Positions 46,640-56,223 of a stretch of 64,000 nucleotides of DNA are shown piece after piece. The position numbers were made by a program, and so were the translations under genes. The notes beneath the pieces are model-generated. The model was not told the DNA's origin. It ran no database searches and saw only the letters and a program-made list of their open reading frames with translations. Origin of the DNA: Eudorina sp. 2006-703-Eu-15 (lineage: Eukaryota > Chlorophyta > Chlorophyceae > Chlamydomonadales > Volvocaceae); assembly GCA_003117195.1 (NCBI GenBank), contig BDSI01000217.1, positions 53,197 through 117,196 of the forward strand. Reading direction: 5' to 3'. The number at the start of each line of letters is the position of its first letter. Position 1 is the first letter of the stretch.

Positions 46640-46838
46640 ATACCAAAGACGAAACTGAAGAGGGCTCTTTGCGACCTTCTTTGCTTGCGGCTTTGGGGTG
46701 CTTTCCAAAGAGGGCTCTTTGGCTGCTCTTCGGGTGCGGCTGAAGCGCTTTGACTGCACCCAAACAGCATCCAAAGACCTTCCAAAGACCTCCCGAAGAG
46801 GATAAGAGACTTCCAAAGTGACGCGCGTTCCCAGAGTG
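46640..46838. repeat. Element E right subterminal and terminal repeats
   Basis: GAGGGCTCTTTGG, CCAAAGACCT and related words, then GTTCCCAGAGTG. Mirrors the left end. Confidence 0.75.
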
Positions 46839-46841
46839 AGC

Positions 46842-48220
46842 ACGAGCGCAATTATGAGCCGACGAAGGGTGAGCTTCTGGCGGTGGTGTGGGCCTGCAAG
46901 ACCCTTCGTTGCTATTTGCACGGGAGGTGGTTCTCCATTTACACCGATCACCAGGCTTTAAGGTGGCTCATAACTACCAAGTCTTTGTCTGGGCAGTCGT
47001 TGCGTTGGGCGTTGTGTTTGCAGGAATACGACTTTGACATAGCGTATTTGCCTGGCGGGCAGCAGTTAGCTGACTTGCCTTCGCGCATGCCACTTGAGAG
47101 TGCAGTGGACCTCAGTGGTGCCAGGTTGGATGGGTCTCCGCTCCCCGGACCTGATGAGCTAGTTCGGCCTGAGGAGGAGGATGGACCGAAGGCTATGGCG
47201 TCTTGGCTGGCGCAGAGCCCTCAGAATGGTGACGAGCGACGTGCGTCGGCCGGGGTTCTCCATGCCGTCATGTGCACCTGGGTGCCGGGGTCAGCTGTGA
47301 TGGACGGCGCACTCTTTACCAGCTGGGAGCTGACGCAAGGCGACGACGGCCACATCCACGATCCTTTCCTTGCTGCCCCGGAGAGCGATGATCAGTCTGA
47401 GGTGTCCGTGTATCAAGCTTTCCGGAGGGAGGCCACCGATATCGCCTCGCAGGCTGTGTTGCCTGATGCGCCGAATTACCGCACGTATACCTCTCGTCCG
47501 ATGTTTTGTGAGAGGGAAACGGGTTTGGGGCAATTGCAGAAGTGTGTGGTTGCGAGTTCGTTCTTTCCTTCTGCGTTTGAGGCCGGGGTTTCGCTCCTGG
47601 ATTTGTCTGATGGGCCGGCAGCGGCCCTGGAGGTGGCGTTGCGTGTGGGTGTTCCGGTTCGCCGTTATTTTTATATTGCGGATGATCCTGTCGTGCGCGC
47701 GGCCACGGCGCAGCAATGCGCTGAGTTGAGTGGCATTTTTCCGACGCGCCTACCCTTCCGGGCTTGGCGTGAATCTGTGTTTGCTTTGCCAGATCGGGTG
47801 AGCGAGCTGACTCAGGCTGTCTTGGCCGAAAGGACGGGCTCGGAGGCGGGACCTTGGCTGGTGATAGCTACCCTCCGGTGCCCAGAGGCAGGCGACGGTG
47901 CCGAGACGTCCCTGAGGAAGGTCGAGGAGGTTGAGCGGGTCTTGGCTTGTTTGCAGCGGTTACGAGGAACCGGGAATGTGAGTTATATTGTCCAGATGGA
48001 GTCTAGGTCGTCTACCTTGGCCCTTGCCCCCTTTGCGGCCTCGGTGTCCCGTTTGTTGGGTGACCCGTGTGCCTTGAACGCGGCTGCGGTTGGGCCCTAT
48101 CCGAGCAGGTTGGTGTACGTGTGGTCGAATTTGTTGTATACTGCAGTGTGGGATGCTGTCGTGTCGCAGACGTCGACACCCCTTACCCCTGTGGTTGCGT
48201 CTGGGGGGGGGAGTTCATGA
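46842..48220 (+). CDS. pol: Element B pol part 3: RNase H end and DNMT3-like domain
   Basis: Resumes RNase H at HERNYEPTKGELLAVVWA, then FSIYTDHQALRWL and FDIAYLPGGQQLADLPSR (to about 47100). A linker follows. At 47570-48145 lies a region with the layout of cytosine-5 methyltransferases of the DNMT3 type: SAM-site SLLDLSDGPAAALEVAL followed by VGVPVRRYF; GPWLVIATLRC, where the Cys (codon 47879) aligns with the catalytic PC motif (P replaced by R); VQMES, where Glu aligns with ENV; and the end LLGDPCALN ... LVYVWSNL, matching the R-x-R-x-x-W-x-N-L segment. Weak conservation makes activity uncertain. The frame ends at TGA 48218 after a run of nine G (48203-48211). Confidence 0.6.
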
Positions 48221-51038
48221 GTCCTCGTCTACTTCCATTGGGGAGCATAGTCGTGATGGGTCAAGGTTTCCTGTGGAGGAGCGAGAGAATGCGTTAGGGT
48301 ACAGGGCGGGTACCATGGCTCTGCCATGGGCGACTGAGCAGCAGAGGTGGGCGGTCACCAGCATCATCCCTGATCTGCGCGCCCTCACGTTTGTGCTCAA
48401 CATCTCCTTGGCCCTGTACGAGCGTGCGGCACCTGGGTGCCTGCCTTTCCGTGTGGGTGTAGAGGGGCGGAATATATCTAGGGAAGATGGGTACGAGCTC
48501 GAAGAGTTCGAGATTCCGCGAGTGCACGCCCTGATGTTCACTACTCAGGCGGTCGAGGGCACCCTTAGCCCCCGGGCGCCGGATATCTGGGCTGATGGCA
48601 GCACTATCTATTATATACGGCATGGGCATCACATCCGGCAAGACCTCCCTGACGCTGAGATCCGCCGTATTACCCGGCGGGCCTCTGCGTACCGGATGGA
48701 ACGAGGGGTGCTGCATCGGCACATGCCCGATGGGTCCTGGCGTCACGTGCCCAAGCCGCTGGAGCGTGCGGGCATCATCAATAAGTGGCATAACAGCACG
48801 GGGCATTTTGGGGTGAAGCGCACTTTGCATTTGGTGTCTTTGTCGCACTGGTGGTACGGCATGGCTGAAGACGTGGCGTTGCAGGTTCGGCACTGCCCGG
48901 ATTGCGATCGGGTGCGAGTGGGCCTGTCTACGGAGTCCGCCGACTTGCGGCCACTTCCGATTATGGGCCTGTTCTACCGTTGGCACGCCGATTTGGCGGG
49001 TCCTTTCGAGGCCTCTTCGCATGGTAACCGTCACGCCATGATCATGGTGGAGAGTTTTTCCAAGCATGTCGAGGTGGAGGGTTTGCCGTCGAAGGAGCCG
49101 CAGCATACGTCGCGTGCGTTTCATAAGCATGTTTTGTCGCGGTTTGGAGCTTGCGCTGAGGTGGTTACGGACAACGGGGGTGAATTCGCGGGAGAATTTG
49201 ATCGGCTTCTCCACCGGAGCTACATCGACCACCGACGAATCTCGCCCCGTCGCCCCCAGGCGAATGGTCTGGCCGAGCGATGTGTGCAGACCATAAAGGC
49301 GGCCTTGACCAAGACTCTTCAGCAGGCCCAACGCGAGGGTCAGAGTGTAGATTGGGAGGAGGCGTTGTTCTGGACTGTCATGGGGTATCGGTTGAGCCCT
49401 CAAGCGAGTATGGGATACTCCCCCTACGAGCTGCTGTACGGCGTGCCCCCAAGTGTGCCAGCTGCCGTGAAGGAGAAGTTTGGGTCGACGTCGAGTTTTG
49501 ACAATGTGACGAGCGTGGCGTCTGAGTTGGTGAGGCGTGCGGGGGAAGCGCGCAAGATTGCTGCCGGTAACGCTTTGATCGCTCAACAGCGGGACAAGCA
49601 CTGGTATGCCAAGCGCTGGAAGGGGCCCAATGCCCCGCGCCTGTTTCGCTTTATGCCTGGTGACTTCGTGTATGTCCGGGGGGTAGCGAGTCATGCTCTA
49701 GAGCCGAGCGTGCGCCCGGAGATTTACCGGGTGGTGGATGAGACGGACCAGGGGTTGATGGTGTTACAAGGGAAATGTGGGAGTGAGATGACGGTGCACC
49801 CGAGTCAGTTGGCGCCCTGCCACCTGCCTGACATCGACGCCACCATCGACCCTTCGCTGGCCAGGCCACCGGCGGATCTCTGCTGCGAGGTGTGCCATGT
49901 TCCGTCCGGGGAGGCCGACATGCTTCTTTGTGACAGCTGCAACACCGGCTGGCATTACCAGTGTGTGGGCTTGCCGAGTGTGCCTGAGGGCGATTGGATC
50001 TGCCCTGATTGCACCAAGACGGGGGCCGCAGCAGCTATGGGTGCGGAGAGGGGTCTGCCTTTGACGCCGGAGCAGCGCAAGGCAGTGGCTAAGGCACAAT
50101 CACAAGCCATGCGGGAGGAGCGTCTGGATGGGCGCTATGTGGTGCGCAAGCGCTCAACGGGCAGGCGGGGAGCGCCACGCAACATGTGGGGTCGCGTTGC
50201 ATACGAGGGTGAGGGCGAGAAACCTTTCTTGGTGAAGTATGAGGATGGGAGTGAGGAGCGGTTTGATTATGAATCGGTGCGGTCCTTCCTGGTGCCGGAG
50301 GGCAAGAAACCGCCTCGCGCTTTTGCGACGGTGGTGGTGCAGGACGTCCAGCTGCCTGATTATTGGGCGACCGACCGTCGAGAGGGGCTGAGGGCGGCTC
50401 TGGAATACCTGATGCCGGGGAGCCATACCGCCCAAGGCCTCACCAGGATGTCGATGTCCGCGCCGAGTCGTGTTCTGTCGGGCGAGGCTGCGTCCCGTGG
50501 TATGATGGGGTCGGCCTCTACATCGCCTGCGGTGGTGGAGTCGCTGTTCGAGCGGCTTGATTGGTCCTCCGTGTCGTGGGTCTGTGACCCGTGGGTCGGT
50601 ACCGGGGGTATCGTGTGGGTGTTCAAGGAGCGTGGGTTCCGCATGGTCACGAACGATCTGGATCCGCGACGGGACGCTGATACGCACGAGGATGCGTTGC
50701 AGCCGGTGTTCTACAAGCGCTTGCAGCTGGAGGGCAAGCTGGATGCAATCGTGTCCTGCCCCGAGGCGTCGTTACTCGACGTGGCGTTTCCTTTGGCGGC
50801 GCGGTATGCCACCTTTGTCGCGTGCATTCTGGTGCCGGGTACCTACTTGACGGAGGCACCGGAGCCCCGGGTGAGGTTCCTGAAGGGTTTGCGTGATGGG
50901 GGTCGGTTGATTGTCGCTGCGTGTTTGCCGCGAAGCGCGAACGGTCGCCGGTTTGTCTGGTTGATCGTGTTCACCAATGCGCTGATTGCGAAGCGCATGA
51001 TGAAGGCGCAGTATCAGTCATCTGCGTTGTTCTTGTGA
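48212..51038 (+). CDS. pol: Element B integrase with PHD, Tudor-like and methyltransferase-like domains
   Basis: Frame used after the G run (formally open from 48090). The HHCC zinc finger lies at 48787-48905 (HNSTGHFG ... CPDC). The DDE core has HADLAGPF near 48982, TDNGGEF near 49166 and GLAERC near 49267. A PHD finger lies at about 49881-50015 (CEVCH, MLLCDSCNTGWHYQC, GDWICPDC), of a type that reads histone H3 tails. A Tudor-like stretch lies at 50185-50290 (FLVKYEDGSEERFDYESV). The C-terminal Rossmann methyltransferase-like region (50570-50980) has CDPWVGTGG, VTNDLDP and DAIVSCPEA; the usual NPPY is SCPE, so activity is doubtful. The domains suggest chromatin-guided insertion. Stop TGA 51036-51038. 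Confidence 0.8.
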
Positions 51039-51152
51039 GCAGGGTTTCAGCTTTCGGGTGGGGTTATCAGTCACCGCGCTGTGATATGCGCAGGGCAGTA
51101 AGGGTGAACTTGCGCGTCAGCCGCCCTCGCAGCGCTTTCCGCTGTTTCTGTC

Positions 51153-51166
51153 GGCTGGGGGTGGAG
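51153..51166 (+). other. Element B polypurine tract candidate
   Basis: GGCTGGGGGTGGAG immediately before repeat B1. If it primes plus-strand synthesis, the reverse-transcription LTR begins at B1, not at A2. Confidence 0.5.
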
Positions 51167-51218
51167 TGTTGGTGCGTTCCGTACGTGAAACCCAGCGAGC
51201 CAGTAACGCGGCATGACA
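51165..51218 (+). repeat. Element B split repeat B1 (54 bp)
   Basis: AGTGTTGGTGCGTTCCG ... GGCATGACA, matching 51894-51947 with one mismatch. Two bases (GC) separate it from A2, so the junction reads GCATGACA-GC-TGTCGTGC, a near palindrome like a circle junction. Confidence 0.93.
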
Positions 51219-51220
51219 GC

Positions 51221-51893
51221 TGTCGTGCTGGATTACCGGCAGCAATCGTTTTACCGGCAAGAGGTTTGAGCCTAATTCCGTGCCAGCTGTCGGCAGGGTT
51301 GGTTAGGAGAACCGTAGAAGAGGACCGTGGTTGGTTGGGTTCGATGCGTGTACCCATGGGTCGGTTGGTCGCTCGCGCGTCGGATGCTTCCGCTTTGTTA
51401 AAGTTATTACCAGGCATAATTCTCCTGGTTAAGTGGCTTTCGATATTACTAGTTGGTAGCTAGTTTGCCGATGTCGTAATCTGTCGGAGTGATCGCGTCG
51501 CTCCAGGAGGGCGCATGTTTGGGAATCTCGGTAGTTTTGTGGCTGAGCGCGGCCATAGTCCGCGCTCCTGGGCATGCGTAGAAAGTGTTCTCCACGCCCT
51601 AGGTACTTTACGTGAGCGAGGAACAGACTGAGACCGTTTTGGATACGCAGCATCGGGCAGGGATAAGTCCCGACGGGCCGGGAGAGGTCGCTAAGAGAGC
51701 GCCTGAGGCCTAGTTATTGCTGTAATTCCTGAGTCGTGTCATTCCATCGGTGTTCGGCAGCCGGAGCCCGTAGGTAGTGTGCGTGATCAGTTCAAGTGAT
51801 TCAACGGGACAACGGGGAGCCCAGTGTTACAAGAGTTTATACTCGACTGCAGCGATTTACAGCTGTGATCTATTCGTCTTCATCTACCCAGGT
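51221..51893 (+). repeat. Element B split repeat A2 (673 bp)
   Basis: Matches A1 (7601-7726 plus 15125-15671) with about six differences by eye. Confidence 0.95.
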
Positions 51894-51947
51894 AGTGTTG
51901 GTGCGTTCCGTACGTGAAACCCGGCGAGCCAGTAACGCGGCATGACA
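51894..51947 (+). repeat. Element B split repeat B2 (54 bp)
   Basis: Second copy of B1, forming the true right end of B against the CAAT duplication. No copy exists at the left end. Confidence 0.93.
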
Positions 51948-51951
51948 CAAT

Positions 51952-53778
51952 TACACCACCACCGACCAGGAAGCGTTGGGTGTCATTCACGCGTTACAGC
52001 AATGGCGCTGCTATCTCGAGGGCGCGCCAGATGTAACAGTTGTGACTGACCACCAGCCCCTCACTTACCTGGACTCTCTGAAAGCTAACGGTTTGCTCTC
52101 TCGCCGTCAAGCTCGGTGGATCTCGTTCCTACAGGACCAATAAGTAAAATGGTCCTACAGGCCAGGCAGAATCAACGTGGCTGACCCTCTTAGCCGAATT
52201 TACGAACAGGCAGAGGGCGATCCTCAAAAGGTTTCGCCCCGAGCTGATCGTCAGCCATGGGCGGCAGCACTTACACGATCTACGATCACCACCGATATTC
52301 GGAAGCGTATCGTTGCTGGTTATCGTTATGATCCCTGGTTCAGGGAGAAGATCAATACAACGCACTTGCAGCGTGTCAACGACCTGTATTACAGGGGGAA
52401 CCAGGTGGTGGTCCCCAACGTTGACAAATTACGCACACTGCTTATAGCTGAGCACCACGACGGTGGAGCCAGCGGGCATCGTGGGACTCGTCGTACCATT
52501 GAGGCTATTAAGCAGGTCTACTGGTGGCCGCGTCTGGACGCAGACGTATCCCAGTACGTTACCTGTTGCCCGCAGTGCCAGCGTAATAAAGCCTCGACCA
52601 CAAAGCCGAGTGGGTTGCTGCAACCGTTGCCAATACCCAAACGGGTATGGGGCAGTGTCACACTGGATTTAATCGTCCAACTGCCTCCCACTACCTCAGG
52701 ATATGACGCTATTGTTGTGTTTGTGGACCGGCTGAGCAAAATGACTCACTTTGCTCCCACACACTCGACAGTAGACGCCGAGGGAGTGGCCAATTTATAT
52801 GTGCAGAACGTTTTCCGCTGCCACGGGTTGGCTGACGACTTGGTCTCTGATCGTGGCCCGCAATTCGCTGGCCGCTTTTGGAAACAAGTGCATCATCGCC
52901 TGCGGACTAAGGTCAAACTTAGTTCAGCCTATCACCCGCAGACGGATGGAGAGAGTGAGCGTATGAATCGCTTGCTTGAAGAGACCTTGCGGCACTACAT
53001 TGCCCCTGATCAATCCGATTGGGATGAGCATTTGCCGTTGATTGAGTTTGCCATAAACAACTCTTTCAACAAGTCAATCAACACGACACTGTTCGCGTTG
53101 TGGACTCCGCATGTACCGCGTGAACCGCACAACATCTCTGTGCTAGACGTGAAGGCCCCATCCGCCGATACCTTTGCATCCGAGATGGCAGAACGGCTTC
53201 GAAGAGCTCGTGCCCGGCTACAAGAGGCCCAGGCCCGGCAGAAGAAAGCCGCTGACGCTCGCAGGCAAGATGCCTCATTTGCAGAGGATGAGTTGGTTCT
53301 GCTAAGTACGAAGAACATCTCGCTCAAGACTCCTGGAGCGAAGAAGCTTCAGCCCAAGTACATTGGGCCTTTTCCCGTGCGGGAGAAGATTGGCGAAGTG
53401 GCTTATCGCCTTGAGCTTCCACCAGCATACCGGATACACCCTGTGTTTCACGTGTCCCTGCTGAAACCATACAAGTCCAACGGTGTTTACCAGCCCCCAC
53501 CACCTCAATTCATTGACGATGGTGGAAACGCGTATTGGACAGTGCAAGCAATTATCGACCACCGAGATCAGAAAGTCTTCAACCATACGGTGCGCGACTT
53601 CCTGGTCAAATGGGAAGGCTTTGGTCCCGAGCATAACAGCTGGGAACCGGAGAAAAACCTCCGCGAGGACTCCCTCGTCGAGGCCCTGGTCGACCGGTAC
53701 TTGGACGGCCTCGTAACACGGCCACCACCACCTGTGCCACAGCACCGCAAGCACTCAACACAGCATCGTACCGTCTAA
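51952..53778 (+). pseudogene. pol: Element A pol part 2: RNase H end, integrase and chromodomain
   Basis: Continues RNase H (TDQEALGVIHALQQWRCYLEG, TDHQPLTYL) with one nonsense TAA at 52141-52143 before WSYRPGRINVADPLSR. The rest is open to TAA 53776. The integrase HHCC finger is at 52450-52580 (EHHDGGASGHRG ... CCPQCQ), and the DDE core has LDLIVQLPP, VSDRGPQFA and TDGESERMN. The C-terminal chromodomain is at about 53527-53680 (WTVQAIIDHRDQ, VRDFLVKWEGFGPEHNSWEP). The product would be close to element C's in plan but clearly diverged. One premature stop here plus lesions upstream make this a dead copy. Confidence 0.92.
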
Positions 53779-54172
53779 CCCGTGCAAACTGTGTTGGGGT
53801 CCACCCTTCATAGCTGCCAACGGAAGGTCAACCTACTGTCCCTAGGCGTGCTCCGCGCCAACACAGTATCGCTGACATACACTCCACGGCACTACAAGTA
53901 GTCGTGTCACCCCGGATTGGCGCACATTCTCGTGCTGCCTTGACTCTGATGTTCTTACTCGGCTGTCAACACTCCTCTACATGCCTGGTGAAATTGGCAA
54001 CGTGACGGTGGGTGAGGCTGACGGTGATGCTTTGGGTGATTCCAAGCTGGCCCGCCTCTCATCCTTCGTTCTGAGCAAACCTGGCTTGCTGCTCGGACTT
54101 GCATGTTTGCCTCGGTTACACGGGATAAAGGCATGCAAGAGTGGTGACAGAGCTCCCGAGGACGGTTCACTT
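53779..54172 (+). other. Element A 3' non-coding region
   Basis: No open frame with a domain between the pol stop and the polypurine tract. Nothing else recognised. Confidence 0.6.
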
Positions 54173-54187
54173 CAGAGGGGGGGGGAG
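54173..54187 (+). other. Element A polypurine tract
   Basis: CAGAGGGGGGGGGGAG immediately before the 3' LTR. Confidence 0.85.
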
Positions 54188-54542
54188 TGTAAGCTTTGCA
54201 CACCCACAGATAGATAGGAATTACATAAGTAATTCCGACGATTGCTTCGAACGTAACGCAGTCTAGCGGAGCTGCGTAACGACCAATCTAAATGTGGATT
54301 CTGGACGACATATCGTATTGCCATTCAGGCCGCCTGCGGCGGCGCTGCTCAAAGGTCCGTCTTTGGTTCTTCGTCGGTGTCTCTGGACACCCCCGTCTCT
54401 GGACACCTCCATCCTGGATATAGATGTATCTCGTAATGCCTTACGTCGCGCGTTGCATGCGAACCACCTTCGTGGCCATATCTAAGTTACCTCACGATCC
54501 TCCTAAGTAATTCTAGACTACCTCTTACGGTTAGGTCTTACA
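54188..54542 (+). repeat. Element A 3' LTR
   Basis: 355-bp partner of 1085-1437, ending CTTACA directly at host sequence GCAATGGG. Confidence 0.92.
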
Positions 54543-55060
54543 GCAATGGGTTGCCTCGCACATCTCGTTGCAGCCGCCATCACAGTTGCAGCAAAAGATG
54601 TTGCACGGGCCCTGCGCACACACCCAAGGGCCACAGCATAATTCGCTCGGCGGTCCCTTCACAGCAGGGATCGTTCGTTGGGCCGGTGGCAAGCAGGACG
54701 GAGACCTACGTACGTACACCAAGGTTGGAAACTGATGAGGCATTGCCGCTGAGCTGCCAGTTCACAAAGTCCAGAGGTTGAGCACCAGGTAGGAGCATCT
54801 CACACCCACTGTAACTGCTACTACTACACCGCGGTACTGGTCATACAGCGAGTGGGTAGCGTCGTCATCAAAGCGGCGTCAAAGCGGCATTTTGTGTGCG
54901 TGCAGCTGGACAGAATACTTGCTTATGGTGCCTATCAAAGCCACTCAGTTAGACTTACATTGCCGCAGCAGCCGAAATCGCCTTTGCGCTTGCAACAATC
55001 AGCTCGGATGCACGTTAGCAAGGCAAACAGCACAACGGCGACATAAAGAACCTTAGCCAT
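54543..55060 (-). pseudogene. 5' part of the cysteine-rich secreted protein gene
   Basis: Exon 1 (55060-54959): ATG, then a clear signal peptide (MAKVLYVAVVLFALLTCIRA) and a short mature start with CC...CC, ending at a consensus donor GTAAGT in phase 0. Exon 2 most likely starts at 54656 (acceptor GAAG, phase 0) and runs SELCCGPWVCAQGPC, then NIFCCNCDGGC, then EMCEATHC to the element A insertion at 54543. The remaining 52 codons are at 921-1084. The intact product would be about 124 residues. The acceptor choice is uncertain because another frame just upstream (NDPCCEG) also encodes cysteines. The pairwise Cys spacing suggests a disulfide-stabilised extracellular protein. Confidence 0.65.
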
Positions 55061-55182
55061 CGTTGCTGCGATGTAGCACCTTCCGGAACTATGTGCTTCG
55101 TTGACAAGAGAAATTCCAAGCCAGCAGTTATTGTGAGACTAATGATGGTGGATCTCTGCACCTTTACCTTTTTGCAACCGCC

Positions 55183-55189
55183 TTAAATA
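55183..55189 (-). promoter_or_regulatory. TATA-like box of the cysteine-rich gene
   Basis: TATTTAA on the minus strand about 123 bp upstream of the ATG at 55060. This is compatible with a TATA box and a leader of about 90 nt. Position-based only. Confidence 0.35.
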
Positions 55190-55350
55190 CTTTCGCTCAA
55201 GTTTTTATACGACATGTTCGGCCCGGGTACATAGTTCGTTGAAAGCGCCCGTCTGTAATTTTGTAGGCCGGGTATATCCTGTAAGTCCGTGTATTACACG
55301 GTCTTGTGTCTGACACTGAGTATACACGAGAGGTGTTTACACGGCTAACA

Positions 55351-55500
55351 CGGTAGGTGTAAACACGGCTCCGGCTTGACACGGCAGTGTAAACACGTCA
55401 ACGGCTTGACACGACCATATCAACACTGCACCGGCTTGAAACGACCATATCAACACTGCACCGGCTTGAAACGACCGTATCAACACTGCACCGGATGTAC
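55351..55500. repeat. 30-bp minisatellite, about 5 copies
   Basis: ACGACCATATCAACACTGCA-type units at 55411, 55441 and 55471, with diverged copies upstream that carry GTGTAAACACG. Confidence 0.85.
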
Positions 55501-55523
55501 ATGGTTGGCATACACGATGGTTC

Positions 55524-55865
55524 TTGGAACAGTTTAAACCTTATCTATTGGCCGTCTTTGCCTTCCATATTAACCCTCCAGCAAACGAGGTAGGGGCCTG
55601 CTGCATGTATGCCTGGATGGACAGGGCGCGCATGAGACTTGCACGGGCTGTACCTGCTGATGATGAGCCGCCTGCGCTGCTAGTTAATTCCCCCTATCTA
55701 CCTGCTGCGCGGGCTCTATCTTATTACCTCTGGCTGTATGTGACTGGTCACCTCGAACGGGATGAGTCCCTGATAGATAGAGTTGGTGTGCGTTGGTGCG
55801 CTTGCTTGTGGAGCCTATGTATCTGGTGCGCCACCATGGTGTATGTGTGCGGACGACTCGCTTAG
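55524..55865 (+). CDS. Hypothetical ORF, 113 codons, no ATG at its start
   Basis: Open frame with mixed composition (ACCMYAWMDRARMRLARAV, PYLPAARALSYYLWLYVTG). No domain recognised, the start is TTG, and no splice signals were confirmed. It may be an exon or chance. Confidence 0.2.
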   Translation: MEQFKPYLLAVFAFHINPPANEVGACCMYAWMDRARMRLARAVPADDEPPALLVNSPYLPAARALSYYLWLYVTGHLERDESLIDRVGVRWCACLWSLCIWCATMVYVCGRLA

Positions 55866-56223
55866 CAGTGTGTTGCTTGATAGTAGGCTGCACGCGGCAT
55901 CAATTACCCGCGGCATGGGTATGATTGCGCCAAGGAATGTCTGCAAACGCACTGGTGTTTTACTTCACGCCAAGTCGGCAGGTGGCACACAGCTTCCTTG
56001 GCACACAGCTTCCTTAACCCAAACGGGCTGCTCAGTTCTTTTGCGTTGTAAGAATTTAATCGCAGTAAGATAAAAACACCATTTATCGTTGTGCCTACTG
56101 AAGGATTCAAGAATTGCAAAGATTTCAGATAGGTCTGCCCGCCTCTTACGCCCGCTTATTTCACCACAGTTCTTTACGATTGTGGAGGTCCAGTCTATAT
56201 ATATAGACGAACTTAGTCACATC

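Larger units (their letters stand above)
33897..46838. mobile_element. Element E: 12.9-kb CACTA-like DNA transposon
   Basis: Perfect 12-bp terminal inverted repeats (CACTCTGGGAAC ... GTTCCCAGAGTG), a 3-bp AGC target duplication, and subterminal clusters of CCAAAGA / TCTTTGG words at both ends match the EnSpm/CACTA plan. No DDE transposase is visible. The cargo is a Helitron Rep/helicase gene and a companion gene, both on minus, plus tandem repeats. It is probably non-autonomous and was hit by, or captured, a Helitron. Removal restores the element B RNase H frame. Confidence 0.85.
7601..51947 (+). mobile_element. Element B: large Ty3-type retroelement with split direct repeats
   Basis: Bounded by CAAT duplications and by short inverted ends (TGTCGTGC at left, GCATGACA at right). 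Without its internal insertions (C, F, E) it is roughly 14-15 kb. Coding order: gag, protease-like region, membrane module plus reverse transcriptase, RNase H, DNMT3-like domain, DDE integrase, PHD finger, Tudor-like stretch and methyltransferase-like fold. The ends are A1 at left and B1-A2-B2 at right, instead of two equal LTRs. Two poly-G tracts separate the pol frames. The A1 and A2 copies differ at about six of 673 positions by eye. Confidence 0.85.
1085..54542 (+). mobile_element. Element A: Ty3/gypsy chromovirus, outermost of the nest
   Basis: Two direct repeats of about 354 bp (1085-1437 and 54188-54542) begin TGTAAGC and end CTTACA. A primer-binding-type TGG follows the left repeat and a polypurine tract precedes the right one. 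The coding order on plus is Dam-like region, protease, reverse transcriptase, RNase H (interrupted by element B), integrase and chromodomain. The target duplication is GCAA if the LTR begins at GTGTAAG, or 5 bp with one mismatch if it begins at TGTAAG. No gag was recognised. Pol carries two stops and one frameshift, so this copy is not autonomous. The two LTRs differ by about three substitutions and a 2-bp indel by eye. Confidence 0.9.

Noticed and set aside
7601..51947. Element B as a DIRS/PAT tyrosine-recombinase element
   Set aside because: Terminal layout fits, but a clear HHCC plus DDE integrase and a target duplication are present and no tyrosine recombinase was found.
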